This document shows positions 18,417 to 29,670 of a stretch of DNA of 37,482 nucleotides, piece after piece. Location of the stretch: assembly GCA_905182745.1 (NCBI GenBank), contig CAJJCR010000011.1, positions 1 to 37,482 of the forward strand. Direction: 5' to 3'. The position numbers and the translations under genes are program-made. The DNA comes from Bacteroidetes bacterium MED-G20 (GTDB lineage Bacteria; Bacteroidota; Bacteroidia; Flavobacteriales_D; Parvicellaceae). Each line of letters starts with the position of its first letter. The stretch's first letter is position 1. Below the pieces are notes generated by a model. That model made no database searches. It saw only the letters and a program-made list of their open reading frames with translations, and was not told the origin of the DNA.

Positions 18417-19850
18417 ATGAAATCAATAATAAACTATAGTTTGGTATTATTTCTACTCATTGCAGTAGGATGTACAAAAGATATTGATCAATTCAATAAC
18501 AATGACAAATCTCCAACAACAGTCCCTGCAAATTCCTTATTTGCAAATGCTACTGTAGAATTAATGGATTATTTGGCAAGCCCCAATGTAAATGTAAATA
18601 CATTTAGATTGTGGTCTCAACACTGGACTCAATCTACTTATACAGATGAGTCAAACTTCCAGCTTATTAATAGAAATATTAACGGAGAAGTTATGGAAAG
18701 AATGTATGCAAGAGTTTTAAGAGACGTTAAAGAATGTAGAGGGTTTGTCAATGCAAGCGCTACTAATTCTGAAGCGGTGAAAAACACTCAGTTAGCTGTT
18801 TTAGATGTGCTTGAAGTATGCGCATATTCTATTTTGGTGGATATTTTTAACGATGTCCCTTACAGTGAAGCATTAATGGGAGTGGATAACCTATCTCCAG
18901 CCTATGACGATGCAAGTACTATTTATTCCTCATTAGCAACTACTTTAGATGGAGCTATAACCATTCTTTCTGGGAGTTCTGATATGGGAGACTTTGCAGG
19001 TTCAGATTTGATTTATGCAGGTAGTAACTCTCATTGGACAATGTTAGCCAATTCTCTAAAATTAAGAATGGCAATGAGAATGGCAGATGTTGCAGGAAGT
19101 GGTAGTCAAGCTATGGCTGAATCAGCTGCTGCTGGAGTTTTTGCATCCAATGACGATCATGCTTATATAATGTATCAGTCATCTACACCAAATACTAACC
19201 CTCTTTGGGAAGATTTAGTACAAAGCGGCAGAACAGATTTTTTAGCATCTGTCACATTAGCGGATATAATGAATGCAACTAACGATCCAAGAAGAGCCAT
19301 TTATTTTAGAAATCTAGATTCTACAGGAGCAATTACTAGCTCTGGACAACATGGATTAGATGGTGCATATGCTGATTTCTCACAACCTGGTGATATATTA
19401 GAAGTTCCAACTCATCCTGGAGTTTTACTTTCTTATGCTGAGGTATGCTTTCATTTAGCAGACGCTGCAAATAGAGGATGGAATGTTGGTGGGGATGCCG
19501 AAACTCATTATAAAAATGGAGTTTCTGCTTCTATGCTTCAGTGGGGTAGCGATCAAGCTACAGCAGATTTGTTCTTACTTGAAACGGATGTTGCTTGGGA
19601 CGCTTCAATGGCTGAACAGAGAATAGGAACTCAAAAATGGGTTGCTATGTACGATCAAGGTTTAGAAGCATGGTGTACTTGGAAAATGTACGACTATCCA
19701 GCAATGGGTACTGCAGCTCAGGCTGGTACAATCACTCCAACAAGATATAATTATAGCGTTGATGAATACTCAGTTAACTCTACAAATGTTTCGGCTGCTA
19801 ATGGCGGAAGTGATGAAACTACCGATAAAGTATTTTGGGATGTTGATTAA
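18417..19850 (+). CDS. SusD-like_2-family outer-membrane lipoprotein (pair 2)
   Basis: An intact 477-residue lipoprotein of the SusD/RagB superfamily, of the subclass catalogued as SusD-like_2 rather than classical RagB. The signal peptide ends LIAVGC with lipidated C19, followed by TKDIDQFN. Diagnostic pieces are FRLWSQHWTQSTYTDESNF, VCAYSILVDIFNDVPYSEAL, WTMLANSLKLRMAMRMADVA and LLSYAEVCFHLADAANRGW, then EQRIGTQKWVAMYDQGLEAW near the C terminus. It should cap the SusC encoded immediately upstream. Ligand class is uncertain: this subclass is found both in glycan loci and next to peptidases. No enzyme follows it; a terminator lies 26 bases after the stop. Confidence 0.93.
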   Translation: MKSIINYSLVLFLLIAVGCTKDIDQFNNNDKSPTTVPANSLFANATVELMDYLASPNVNVNTFRLWSQHWTQSTYTDESNFQLINRNINGEVMERMYARVLRDVKECRGFVNASATNSEAVKNTQLAVLDVLEVCAYSILVDIFNDVPYSEALMGVDNLSPAYDDASTIYSSLATTLDGAITILSGSSDMGDFAGSDLIYAGSNSHWTMLANSLKLRMAMRMADVAGSGSQAMAESAAAGVFASNDDHAYIMYQSSTPNTNPLWEDLVQSGRTDFLASVTLADIMNATNDPRRAIYFRNLDSTGAITSSGQHGLDGAYADFSQPGDILEVPTHPGVLLSYAEVCFHLADAANRGWNVGGDAETHYKNGVSASMLQWGSDQATADLFLLETDVAWDASMAEQRIGTQKWVAMYDQGLEAWCTWKMYDYPAMGTAAQAGTITPTRYNYSVDEYSVNSTNVSAANGGSDETTDKVFWDVD

Positions 19851-19876
19851 TAATCAATCTTAAATTTAACTTTTAT

Positions 19877-19907
19877 AAAAGCCTCTTTTCAGGGGCTTTT
19901 TTTATTT
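19877..19907. terminator. Rho-independent terminator between convergent susD and aspartate kinase genes
   Basis: The stem AAAAGCCTC/GGGGCTTTT (one G-T pair) encloses the loop TTTTCA at 19886-19891, followed by a T-run to about 19903. The complementary A-run upstream gives the minus strand a weaker T-tail, so it may stop both transcripts. The hairpin's T-run touches the stop of the aspartate kinase gene. Confidence 0.85.
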
Positions 19908-21164
19908 CTTTTCTTTAAGAACGTACCTTAAAGTAGACCTACTTCTTTGCTGAATTAATACCTCCTGATTTTTAAACAACTCTGGAATATCTAAGTTTTT
20001 AAAATGTCTAATGGTAAGAAGGTTTACTTTTTCATTGTATTTTAAAGTATATTTTTCTTGAATTTTTGAAATCAAAACTTGCAACTCGGAAGGAGCAATT
20101 ATTCCACAAACAGAAAAGCTTAGTGCTGAATTTTGCATTAGATGAACCTTTAACCCAGTTTTAGAAAAAATAGAGAAAATATCACTGATGTGTTCCTCAA
20201 AAATAAAGGAATAGTCCTTAGAACTAATGGAAAGTAGTATTTGATTTGGTTTATAGATAACAGAGGGAATACTTTTATCATCTTTTCCCACCTTACTAAT
20301 AGAACTTCCTTTATGTTCCTTTTTGATGAAAGATCTTATTGTGAGAGGAATATTTTTGTTTTTAAGAGGTTTTACTGTGTTAGGGTGAATTACCGACGCT
20401 CCCAAATAGGAAAGTTCAATAGCTTCTTTAAAAGAAATTTTCTTAAGAATTTGTGTTTTATCAAACCATTTTGGATCTGCATTTAATAATCCATCCACAT
20501 CTTTCCAAATAATAACTTCTTCTACATCCATTGACCAAGCAAAAATAGCAGCAGAAAAATCACTTCCTTCTCTTCCTAAAGTAGTAGTTTCTCCATCTAG
20601 ATTAGAACCAATAAACCCTTGAGTGAGATAAGATTTATCTTTACTGAGACTGGAATTAATTTTTCTTTTAGTTTCCTCCCAATTAATTCTAGAATCTGTA
20701 GCATTCTTAGAAGTTTTTATAAACTCTCTAGCATCTATCCATTGATTTTCAATACCTTCTTTATTTAAATAACTGGAAATAATTAAAGTGGAGAAAAGCT
20801 CTCCAAAAGAAACAATTTTAGAGTAACTTATATTGTTTTCTTGTTTTGTTTTAGCTCCAATATAATCAACTAATTCTAGCCTTAAGTCATTAAATAACTT
20901 CAGAAAACCAACAGTATTTTTTAATTCCAAATCCTCAATAATAGCCTCGTGAAATTTTATTATTTCTGTAGCTATTTCAGTAGATTTAAGGGTTTCATTT
21001 TTTAGATAGTTTTTCCAGACTAGTTCTAATTTATTGGTGGTTTTATCAATAGCAGAAATAACTATTACTAAATTTTCATTGTAAGAAGACACTATCTCTT
21101 TAAGATTATAGATAGCCTTTGGGTTTTTTACAGATGCACCACCAAATTTAAATACTTTACTCAA
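19902..21164 (-). CDS. lysC: Aspartate kinase (monofunctional)
   Basis: Phosphorylates L-aspartate with ATP, the first step to lysine, threonine, methionine and diaminopimelate. The intact 420-residue ORF begins MSKVFKFGGASVKNPKAIYN with the signature KFGGxS. It has SYSKIVSFGELFSTLIISSY and the nucleotide-loop TLGREGSDFSAAIFAWSMDV, then EVIIWKDVDGLLNADPKWF and YLGASVIHPNTVKPLKNKNI. All are hallmarks of the amino-acid-kinase domain. The C-terminal roughly 130 residues (LLSISSKDYSFIFEEHI, LSFSVCGIIAPSEL) form an ACT-type regulatory region, so feedback inhibition is likely. No homoserine dehydrogenase is fused. It is convergent with the susD gene and divergent from fbp, as a single-gene unit. 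Confidence 0.93.
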   Translation of the reverse strand: MSKVFKFGGASVKNPKAIYNLKEIVSSYNENLVIVISAIDKTTNKLELVWKNYLKNETLKSTEIATEIIKFHEAIIEDLELKNTVGFLKLFNDLRLELVDYIGAKTKQENNISYSKIVSFGELFSTLIISSYLNKEGIENQWIDAREFIKTSKNATDSRINWEETKRKINSSLSKDKSYLTQGFIGSNLDGETTTLGREGSDFSAAIFAWSMDVEEVIIWKDVDGLLNADPKWFDKTQILKKISFKEAIELSYLGASVIHPNTVKPLKNKNIPLTIRSFIKKEHKGSSISKVGKDDKSIPSVIYKPNQILLSISSKDYSFIFEEHISDIFSIFSKTGLKVHLMQNSALSFSVCGIIAPSELQVLISKIQEKYTLKYNEKVNLLTIRHFKNLDIPELFKNQEVLIQQRSRSTLRYVLKEKK

Positions 21165-21282
21165 TTTTTTTAAATTAAATTCTAAAGCTAATATATTCTA
21201 TTATAGTTTATGGTGTAAAAAATAATTTCTGCACTTTCACCTCAAATACACTGCAATATTAGATATTTGTAAAAAATAGTAG

Positions 21283-22302
21283 ATGAAGAACAAAACAGTT
21301 GGAGAATTTATAGTAGAATCGCAGAATAATTTTCCTGGATCTACAGGTGAATTATCCAAAATTTTAAGTGCTGTTAAGTTAGCTTCTAAAATAGTTAGTC
21401 ATCAAATAAATAAAGCGGGATTAGCCAAAGAAATTTTAGGATCTTCAGGCAGAGAAAATATTCAAGGAGAAGACCAACAAAAATTAGATGTCTTTGCCAA
21501 TGATTCGTTTATAAATGCATTATCCGCAAGAGGAGTAATATGTGGTGTTGCTTCGGAAGAAAACGATTCTTTTGTTGCTTTTAAGAACAACGTTAATAAC
21601 GATGCTAAGTATGTTGTGTTAATTGACCCCCTAGATGGATCTTCTAATATAGATGTCAATGTCTCTGTTGGATCCATATTTAGCGTTTATAAGAGAAAAA
21701 CTCTAAAAGGATCGCCAGTCGAATTAAAAGATTTTTTACAACCAGGCAATCAACAAGTTGCATCTGGCTACATTATATACGGTTCTTCAACTATGCTTGT
21801 TTACACCACAGGAAGTGGAGTAAATGGTTTTACTTTTGACCCAAGTATTGGTGTATTCTTTTTATCTCATCCAAATATGAAAACGCCTAATCAAGGAACA
21901 ATTTATTCTGTTAATGAAGGCAACTTAACCCAATTTAAAAAACCTGTGGCAGAATATATTAAATTTTGCCAGTCTCAAAACAAGCTCAAAGGAAAACAGG
22001 CCTATAGCTCTAGATATATAGGTTCTTTAGTAGCAGATTTCCATAGAAACCTTATTAAAGGTGGAATCTATTTATATCCATCCACTGAAACCAATCCAAC
22101 AGGAAAATTAAGACTAACCTACGAGTGTGCCCCATTGGCCTTCTTAATTGAGCAAGCTGGAGGAAGAGCAATTTCAGAAACCCAAAGAATTATGGACATC
22201 ATTCCGTCTGAACTCCATCAAAGAGTTCCTTTTTTTGTAGGCTCTAAGAAAATGATTGACCAATTAGAAGAAATTATAGAGAGTGAGTCTAAATCAGTTT
22301 AA
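21283..22302 (+). CDS. fbp: Fructose-1,6-bisphosphatase, class I
   Basis: Hydrolyses fructose-1,6-bisphosphate to fructose-6-phosphate, the committed gluconeogenic step. The intact ORF is 339 residues. The metal-binding and catalytic motif [16 protein letters not shown] starts at D115, preceded by CGVASEEND with the upstream metal-site glutamates. Substrate-binding segments [20 protein letters not shown] and [20 protein letters not shown] are present. The start [20 protein letters not shown] fits the family. The stop overlaps the GTG start of mfd by 20 bases, so the two are co-transcribed. Gluconeogenic capacity would suit a cell living on amino acids and polysaccharide breakdown products. 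Confidence 0.95.
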   Translation: MKNKTVGEFIVESQNNFPGSTGELSKILSAVKLASKIVSHQINKAGLAKEILGSSGRENIQGEDQQKLDVFANDSFINALSARGVICGVASEENDSFVAFKNNVNNDAKYVVLIDPLDGSSNIDVNVSVGSIFSVYKRKTLKGSPVELKDFLQPGNQQVASGYIIYGSSTMLVYTTGSGVNGFTFDPSIGVFFLSHPNMKTPNQGTIYSVNEGNLTQFKKPVAEYIKFCQSQNKLKGKQAYSSRYIGSLVADFHRNLIKGGIYLYPSTETNPTGKLRLTYECAPLAFLIEQAGGRAISETQRIMDIIPSELHQRVPFFVGSKKMIDQLEEIIESESKSV

Positions 22303-25300
22303 AACTAGACTAGCTGCATCAAGTGCTTTTTCCGAAATTTCAAGACTTTGGCAAGATAGTTCTGGAATATCTTTAAAAAACACTTCTGGATCTTACATAT
22401 CTTTTTTGAGTTATTGTCTTATTCAGGAAAAAAATGGGAACCATCTTTTTATTCTTCCCGACAAAGAAGAGGCCTTATACTTCTTTAATGATTTAGAAAA
22501 CTTATTCAGCTCTGAAAGAGGAACAACTTTACTTTTCTATCCTGCATCCTACAGAAGACCTTACCAAATTATGGATTCTGACTCTACAAGCGTGCTTCAA
22601 AGAACGGAAGTCTTAGATGCCCTTGGCAAAGAGAGAAAAAAATTAATTGTAGTAACCTATCCTGAGGCTATTGTAGAAAAAGTAATTGAAAAAAAGAATT
22701 TCGAGAAAAATAATTTGACTATTTCCGTAGGCGAGGAACTAGAATTGGATTTAATCGACGAAATATTGATTGATTTAGATTTTGAGAAAGTAGACTATGT
22801 ATACGAGCCTGGTCAATTTGCAATAAGAGGCGGGATTATAGATGTTTTTTCTTTTAATTATCAAATGCCTTATCGAGTGGAGCTTTTTGGAGATGAGATT
22901 GAGTCTATCAGAGAATTTGACCCTGTTAATCAGCTCTCTGTAACAACAATAAACAGGATTAAAATTGTCCCCAACATCAACAATATATCTTTTTCTAAAG
23001 ATAGAGTTTCTTTTCTTGAGTACTTACCAAAGAACACCACACTATGGGCGAAAGACTTAGAAATATCTCAAAAGAAAATGGAGCAAGGCTTTGAAATAGC
23101 CAGCAAAGTTTACAATAAAATAAAAGAAAAAAAGAGTCTGCTTCTTCCGATAGAAATGTACTTATCCCCATTAGAATTCCTTACTAAGATAAAAGAATAT
23201 AAAGTTTTAGAATGGAATAGAACTGTCCATGAAAAAGAGGCTGTATTTATTGACTGCAACTCTGTAGAGCAACCCAAGTTCAATAAGAATTTTGATATTC
23301 TGGTTAAAAGTCTTGAAGAATGGAAAAATGAAGAATATTCTATTTTTATTTGCTCTGATCAAGATTCTCAAATCAGTAGACTACGATCCATATTTATGGA
23401 ACTAGATAAAGAATCCTTGTGTAGCTTTATTACAATAGGACTTCACCAAGGATTTATAGACCATAATGAAAAAATTGTAGTTTTCACAGATCACCAAATT
23501 TTCGAAAGATACCATAGGTTTAATTCAAGAAAAAGCGTCTCTAAATCTAAAGAGACCTTCACTCTGAAAGAAATATACGATTTACAAAAAGGAGATTTTG
23601 TTGTCACATATCGATCATGGAGTTGGAGAATTTTCTGGATTAGAAAAAATAGATGTGCAAGGAAAGCAGCAGGAAGCAATAAGATTAATTTACAAAGGGG
23701 GAGATATTTTATATGTAAGTATCCATTCTCTTCATAGAATAACTAAGTTTTCTGGGAAAGAGGGGACCAAACCCTCTTTGAATAAATTAGGATCCCCTGC
23801 ATGGTCAATGGCGAAACAAAAAGCCAAGAAAAAGATAAAAGAAGTAGCTTTTGATTTGATTCAATTATATGCTAAAAGAAGAATGCAATCTGGTTTTGAA
23901 TTTCAACCTGACACCTATCTTCAAAATGAATTAGAGGCATCTTTTATTTATGAAGACACTCCAGACCAGCTCGCATCAACATCTGTAGTAAAATTAGATA
24001 TGGAAAAGCCACATCCAATGGACCGGCTTGTTTGTGGAGATGTTGGTTTTGGTAAAACTGAAATTGCTATTAGAGCGGCTTTTAAAGCAGTAGCAGACAA
24101 CAAACAAGTGGCGGTCTTAGTTCCTACAACGGTTTTAGCTTTTCAGCATTTCAGAACTTTTTCTGAAAGACTTAAAGATTTTCCATGTAATGTTGATTAT
24201 ATCAATCGTTTTAAATCTTCAAAAAATACTAAAATTACTTTAGAAGGTTTAAAAAAGGGGAAAATTGATATTTTAATTGGAACCCATAAATTAATTGGAA
24301 AGGATGTTATTTTTAAAGATTTAGGACTTTTAATTATTGATGAAGAACAGAAATTTGGTGTTGGAGTTAAAGACCAACTTAAAAATATAAAAGTCAATGT
24401 AGACACCTTAACACTAACAGCTACACCAATTCCAAGAACGCTTCAATTTAGCCTTATGAATGCTAGAGATTTATCCATTATTAATACACCTCCTCCAAAC
24501 AGATTTCCAGTTGAAACAATTGTTCAGTCATTTTCCGAAGACACTATTAAAGAGGCTATCGACTACGAGATAGATAGAGAAGGGCAAGTGTTTTTTGTTC
24601 ACAACAGAGTACAAAATATTAATGAAATAGCAGCCATGGTTACTAGACTATGTCCAAATGCAAGAATTGCTGTAGGGCACGGCCAAATGGAAGGTAAAAA
24701 GCTAGAGGCTATTATTTTAGACTTCATGGACGGACTTTATGATATTTTAGTGGCTACAACAATTATAGAATCTGGAATAGATATTCCCAATGCCAATACC
24801 ATAATAATTAACAATGCCAATCATTTTGGCTTAAGTGATCTTGCACCAGCTTAAGAGGAAGAGTTGGGAGGTCAAATAAAAAAGCATTTGCCTATTTATT
24901 CACTCCACCACCTCAACATCTTTCTTCCGAAGCTAGAAAGAGACTCCATGCAATAGAACAATTTTCAGATTTGGGAAGTGGATTTAATATAGCAATGCGA
25001 GATTTAGACATAAGGGGAGCAGGAGATTTATTGGGAGCAAACCAAAGTGGATTTATCAATGATATTGGATTTGACACTTATCAGAAAATTTTGGATGAAG
25101 CAATTCTAGAATTAAAAGAAAATGAGTTTAAATCTGTATTTTCAGAAGAACTTAAGGAGAGGGGATTTGTAAAAGAATGTATTTTAGAAACAGACTTATC
25201 ATTAGTGATTCCAGATGATTATGTAAATGATATAAATGAACGACTTACCCTATACAAAAGACTAGATACTTTAACATTTCATGAGGCTATTAGTGCTTTT

Positions 25301-25669
25301 TCTAAAGAGCTGAAAGATAGGTTTGGAGAAATCCCAAGCCAAACAAAAGAACTAATTAACACGTTAAACCTTAGAGAACAAGCCAAAAAGATAGGGTTTG
25401 AAAAATTAGTTATAAAACAAAATAAATTAGTTGGAAAATTCACCACTAGTCATCCAACTTATTTTGAATCAACTAGTTTTACCAAGGTTTTAAACTTTGT
25501 CCAAAAGCACAAAAAAGGAGTACAACTTAAAGAAAGGAATAAAGTCTTGATTTTAACGCTTGAAAACATCGGAACTATTCAAGAAGCTAATGAAAAGCTT
25601 CAAGCAGTTAATGGATTAAGATTTTATCTCAAAATCATCCATAAATTTAGTAGTGAAATCTCCCTCTAA
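22283..25669 (+). CDS. mfd: Transcription-repair coupling factor Mfd (frameshifts near 23605 and 24850)
   Basis: A DNA translocase that removes stalled RNA polymerase and recruits UvrA. The GTG at 22283 starts the frame inside the end of fbp. The repaired length of about 1128 residues matches Bacteroidota Mfd. Domains in order: the UvrB-like N-terminal module ([37 protein letters not shown]); the RNA-polymerase interaction domain ([19 protein letters not shown]); and helicase motifs. The motifs are [10 protein letters not shown] (Walker A), [11 protein letters not shown] (DEEQ), [20 protein letters not shown] and [30 protein letters not shown] is split by an extra A near 24855. The [20 protein letters not shown] region and the C-terminal TRCF domain follow. 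The last 54 bases overlap accC antisense. Confidence 0.93.
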
Positions 25670-26951
25670 AAACTTTTCATTTTCTAAAAGTTGTTGATGA
25701 AAAGGAATGGTTGTTTTAACTCCTTCAATGATATATTCATCTAATGCTCTTTTCATTTTCTGAATGCTTCTTCTCTAGTTTGGGCTACAGTAATTAATTT
25801 AGAAATCATAGAGTCGTAATGCGGTGGAATTATATAATTAGCATATACATGAGTATCAATTCTAATTCCATGACCGCCAGGAGAGTGGTAGTTGGTAATT
25901 TTCCCTGGGAAGGGATAAAGTTTTTATGGGATCTTCAGCATTAATTCTACATTGAATAGCATGCATTTGAGGAAAATAATCTTTTCCTGATATTTTTTTT
26001 CCGGAGGCAATTTTAATCTGCTCTTTAATTAAGTCGTAGTTTATTACTTCTTCAGTAATGGTATGCTCTACCTGAATTCTTGTATTCATCTCCATAAAGT
26101 AGAAATTACGATGCTTATCTACTAAAAATTCAACGGTTCCAACCCCTTCATAATTAACTGCTTTTGCAGCTTTTTTTGCAGCTTCCCCCATCTTTTTTCT
26201 TAACTGTGTAGTCATAAATGGAGAAGGAGTTTCTTCTACTAGTTTCTGGTGTCTTCTTTGAATGGAACAATCTCTTTCAGAGAGATGACAAACTTTACCA
26301 TATTGATCTGCAGCAATTTGAATTTCTATATGTCTAGGTTCCTCAATAAATTTTTCCATATACATACCATCATTTCCAAATGCGGCAGCTGCTTCTTTCT
26401 AGCTGAGGACCAACCATCATTTAGTTCTTCGTCATTCCAACAAAGCCTCATTCCTTTACCACCACCTCCAGCGGTTGCTTTGAGCATTACAGGATAGGTT
26501 ATTTTTTAGCAACTTTTTTAGCTTCTTGAAAATCTTTGAGAATTCCAACAGATCCAGGTATTGTAGGGACTTTTGCCTTTCTCATGGTTTCTTTAGCCGA
26601 AGCTTTATCTCCCATAGAGTCTATTTGTTCAGGAAGAGCACCAATAAATTTAATTTCATGTTCTTGACAAATTCTAGAAAAATTTGCGTTTTCCGACAAG
26701 AAACCATAACCCGGATGAATAGCATCTGCATTTGTAATTTCAGCTGCAGCAATAATATTTGGAATTTTCAGGTAAGAATCTTTACTAGATGCAGGACCTA
26801 CACATACAGCTTCATCTGCAAATTTAACATGTAAGCTATCTTTATCAGCAGTTGAATAAACAGCAACAGTTTTAATTCCCATTTCTTTACAAGTTCTAAT
26901 TACACGTAATGCAATTTCTCCCCTATTGGCTATTAGAATTTTTTTAAACAT
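25616..26951 (-). CDS. accC: Acetyl-CoA carboxylase, biotin carboxylase subunit (several frameshifts)
   Basis: Carboxylates biotin on AccB using ATP and bicarbonate. The ATG at 26951 gives [20 protein letters not shown], then [17 protein letters not shown]. The ATP-grasp loop [15 protein letters not shown] lies near 26470, with [40 protein letters not shown] and [10 protein letters not shown], plus QCRINAEDP. The tail in another frame reads [20 protein letters not shown], ending FMDDFEIKS at 25616. Breaks lie near 26510, 26395, 25915 and 25780. The span of about 445 codons is the normal length. It is last in the leftward fatty-acid cluster, 16 bases after accB. Its final 18 codons overlap the mfd 3' end on the other strand. 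Confidence 0.92.
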
Positions 26952-26967
26952 AGTTAAAGTGTTCTTT

Positions 26968-27474
26968 TTAAGAAGGGTCTATAAGAAATAGAGGTTGATC
27001 AAACTCTATTGGGGACACATCGTCAAGTAATATTTTAACTACTTTTCCAGAAACTTCAGACTCAATTTCGTTAAAGAGCTTCATAGCTTCTATTATGCAT
27101 AGCGTATCTCCAGGTTTAATTATCGATCCAACTTCAATAAATGGTGGTTTGTCTGGGGCTGAGGATCTGTAGAAGGTCCCAATCATTTGTGCTTTCACAG
27201 TGATTAAATTACTGTCTTCTTTTTTCTCTGGCTTTTTTTCTGCAGGAGCCGAGACTTCAGCAACTACTTGTGGAGGCTGTACCATTGTTTGCGGAATTGA
27301 TCCAACAGGACTTATCTGTTGTACAATTTTAGTCTCTTCTTTAAAATTAGTTTTTTTCTTGGCCATATAGTCAGACTTTATGACAAGTTTAAAATCTTTT
27401 TTTTCGATTTCTACTTCGTTGACACCAGCTTTAGCGACGAATTTTATTAAATCTTGGATCTCGTTAATATTCAT
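26968..27474 (-). CDS. accB: Acetyl-CoA carboxylase, biotin carboxyl carrier protein
   Basis: Carries biotin between the carboxylase and transferase half-reactions of malonyl-CoA synthesis. The intact 168-residue ORF has an N-terminal helical segment ([20 protein letters not shown]) and a Pro/Ala/Lys-rich flexible linker (residues about 60-90). The C-terminal biotinyl domain has the site [15 protein letters not shown]. The biotinylated lysine is K132 (codon at 27079-27081). Met-Lys is conserved, with Phe where Met or Leu is common. It lies between fabH (62 bases upstream) and accC (16 bases downstream). Confidence 0.95.
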   Translation of the reverse strand: MNINEIQDLIKFVAKAGVNEVEIEKKDFKLVIKSDYMAKKKTNFKEETKIVQQISPVGSIPQTMVQPPQVVAEVSAPAEKKPEKKEDSNLITVKAQMIGTFYRSSAPDKPPFIEVGSIIKPGDTLCIIEAMKLFNEIESEVSGKVVKILLDDVSPIEFDQPLFLIDPS

Positions 27475-27536
27475 ATTTAATTCATTAAATAATATGTAAA
27501 TCTAAAATAAAAATGATTTAATCCTTAATTATCTTA

Positions 27537-28521
27537 TTAATATGCCCATTTTAAATAAACACTTCCCCATGTAAATCCACCTCCAAAGGCGGCCAATACT
27601 ATATTATCTCCTTTTTTTAATTTTTTCTCCCATTCCCACAAACATAGTGGGATAGTTCCAGATGTAGTATTGCCATATTTTTCAATATTAATCATTACTT
27701 TATCCTTAGTTAATCCCATTCTGTTAGCAGTAGCATCTATTATTCTTAAATTTGCTTGGTGAGGGACAAGCCAATCAACATCTTCTCCTGTAAGATTATT
27801 TCTTTCCATTATTTCAGCAGAAACATCGGCCATTTTAGTTACTGCAAATTTGAAAACAGATCTACCTTCTTGAAAAATAAAATTATCTGGGTGACCAACA
27901 TTTTCTTTAGTAATTGGGAAAGCCGAACCTCCATGTTTTTGGATGAGTAATTCTCTTCCAGAACCATCCGCTTTCAAAATAGAATCTATTATTCCATTTC
28001 CTTCTTGATCAGGCTCTAATAATACTCCTGCACATCCATCTCCAAATATACACAAGTATTTCTATCCTTATAATTGACAATGGAGGACATAATATCTCCT
28101 CCTAAAACAATCACCTTTTTATATCTTCCTGATTCAACAAATTGTTGTCCAGTAACAAGGGTATAATAAATCCTGAGCAAGCTGCACTTAAATCAAAACC
28201 CCAGGCATTGGTTGCGCCACTTTTGTCACAACTAATATTGGAGGTGCTTGGAAATCTATGATCTGCAGTTACAGTACCAACAATTATCATGTCAATTTCA
28301 AGTGGAGAAATTCCTCTTTTCTCACAAATAGCTTTAACGACTTCACTTCCTAAATCTGAAAGTGTTTCCCCATCTGCTACAATTCTTCTTTCTTTAATTC
28401 CAGTTCTTGAGGTAATCCACTCGTCATTTGTGTCTACCATTTTTTCTAAATCCTTGTTAGAAAGAATTTTTTCAGGAACGACACCATGCACACATGTTAT
28501 CGCTGCATTTACTTTGCTCAT
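27537..28521 (-). CDS. fabH: 3-oxoacyl-ACP synthase III, FabH (frameshifts near 28150 and 28060)
   Basis: Condenses acetyl-CoA with malonyl-ACP to start fatty-acid synthesis. From ATG 28521: [20 protein letters not shown] and [16 protein letters not shown]. The active-site loop [11 protein letters not shown] has C115 as nucleophile. After the breaks the frame resumes [20 protein letters not shown], then [20 protein letters not shown] with the catalytic His, and [19 protein letters not shown] with the catalytic Asn. The complete triad is present and the roughly 328-residue length is normal. Its ATG overlaps the plsX stop (ATGA), so translation is probably coupled. Confidence 0.93.
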
Positions 28522-29453
28522 CTAAAGGCTTTTTTAATTTTAGAATTAAGGTTGGAATTAATTAGGTCTTTTCCTAATAAAATCATGTTTTTTATAGCAT
28601 TTTCATTACTAATCCCATGGCCAATTAAAACATTTCCATCCACACCAAGAACAGGTGTTCCGCCATAAATTTCATAGTTAAATCTATCAAAATAGTCATC
28701 TTTAATATTCTTCTGATTAATTAAAGAATAAAAAGATTCTGCTATTTTAAGGACCACATTTCCAGTAAATCCATCACAAACTATAACATCTGCTTTGTCA
28801 TTAAAAAGATCTCTTCCTTCAACATTTCCAACAAAATTAATATCGTCATTGTCTTCCTAATAAACGGTAAGTAGATTGAGTTAGTAAGTTTCCTTTTCCC
28901 TTTTCCTCTCCAATGTTTAAAAGACCAACTTTTGGCTTTTTGATATTATAGACATTTTCGGCAAAAAGACTTCCCAAAATATGCAAATTGAAATAATACA
29001 TCAGGCTTACAATCTGCATTTACACCAACATCTAAAATTAATCCAACTCCACCATTTTTTTTAGGCAAAACGGAAGTTATACTTGGCCTTATTACCCCTT
29101 GATTGGGCCAATTGAAAACATGCTCCCAACCAGCATTGCACCAGAATTTCCAGCACTGGAAAACACATCAATTTCTTTATTCTTAAGAGCATTGAACCCT
29201 ACTGAAATACTATTATTGGGTTTTTTTCGAAGAGCTTTTGTAGCATGTTCGTTCATGGAATTACCTCATCAGCATGAATAAATTCAAAATAGAAGAGTCT
29301 ATATCATTGATTTAAACCAACTTTTTGCTAATTTCTCGTCACCAACCAAAACAATAGTTTCGTCTTTGCCGAGTTCTTTGGAAGCTAGGTAGGCACCATT
29401 TAAAGTTGCATCTGGCGAATTGTCTCCGCCCATATATCTAATCCAATTTTCAA
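28518..29453 (-). CDS. plsX: Phosphate acyltransferase PlsX (several frameshifts)
   Basis: Makes acyl-phosphate from acyl-ACP for phospholipid synthesis. The likely start is a TTG at 29453 giving (M)KIGLD; one missing base then breaks the frame before [20 protein letters not shown], the family's N-terminal motif. Further pieces are [31 protein letters not shown] and [20 protein letters not shown], then [15 protein letters not shown] and [20 protein letters not shown]. The last 80 codons read [20 protein letters not shown]. At least five frameshifts are present. The span of about 312 codons is normal. The start is seven bases after the rpmF stop and the stop overlaps fabH by four bases. Confidence 0.88.
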
Positions 29454-29459
29454 AAAAAG

Positions 29460-29651
29460 TTAAGCTACTGCTTCTTTTTCCATTACAACTTTACCCTTAT
29501 AATAAAGTTTTCCTTCAGACCAATGTGCTCTGTGATACAAATGAGTTTCACCAGTAGTTGGACAAGTAGCCAATTGTGGAGAAGTTGCTTTGTAATGAGT
29601 TCTTCTCTTATCTCTTCTTGTTTTGGATGTTTTTCGTTTTGGATGTGCCAT
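29460..29651 (-). CDS. rpmF: 50S ribosomal protein L32
   Basis: An intact 63-residue ribosomal protein: [20 protein letters not shown], then [18 protein letters not shown] and [15 protein letters not shown]. The basic start and the position between yceD and plsX are diagnostic. Of the usual zinc-binding cysteines only one (in LATCP) remains, as in many zinc-independent L32 proteins. Confidence 0.97.
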   Translation of the reverse strand: MAHPKRKTSKTRRDKRRTHYKATSPQLATCPTTGETHLYHRAHWSEGKLYYKGKVVMEKEAVA

Positions 29652-29670
29652 AACTTTTTATTTAAAATTT

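Noticed and set aside
19902-21164. Aspartate kinase as part of the polysaccharide locus
   Set aside because: It is convergent with the locus, separated by a strong terminator, and is a housekeeping amino-acid gene.
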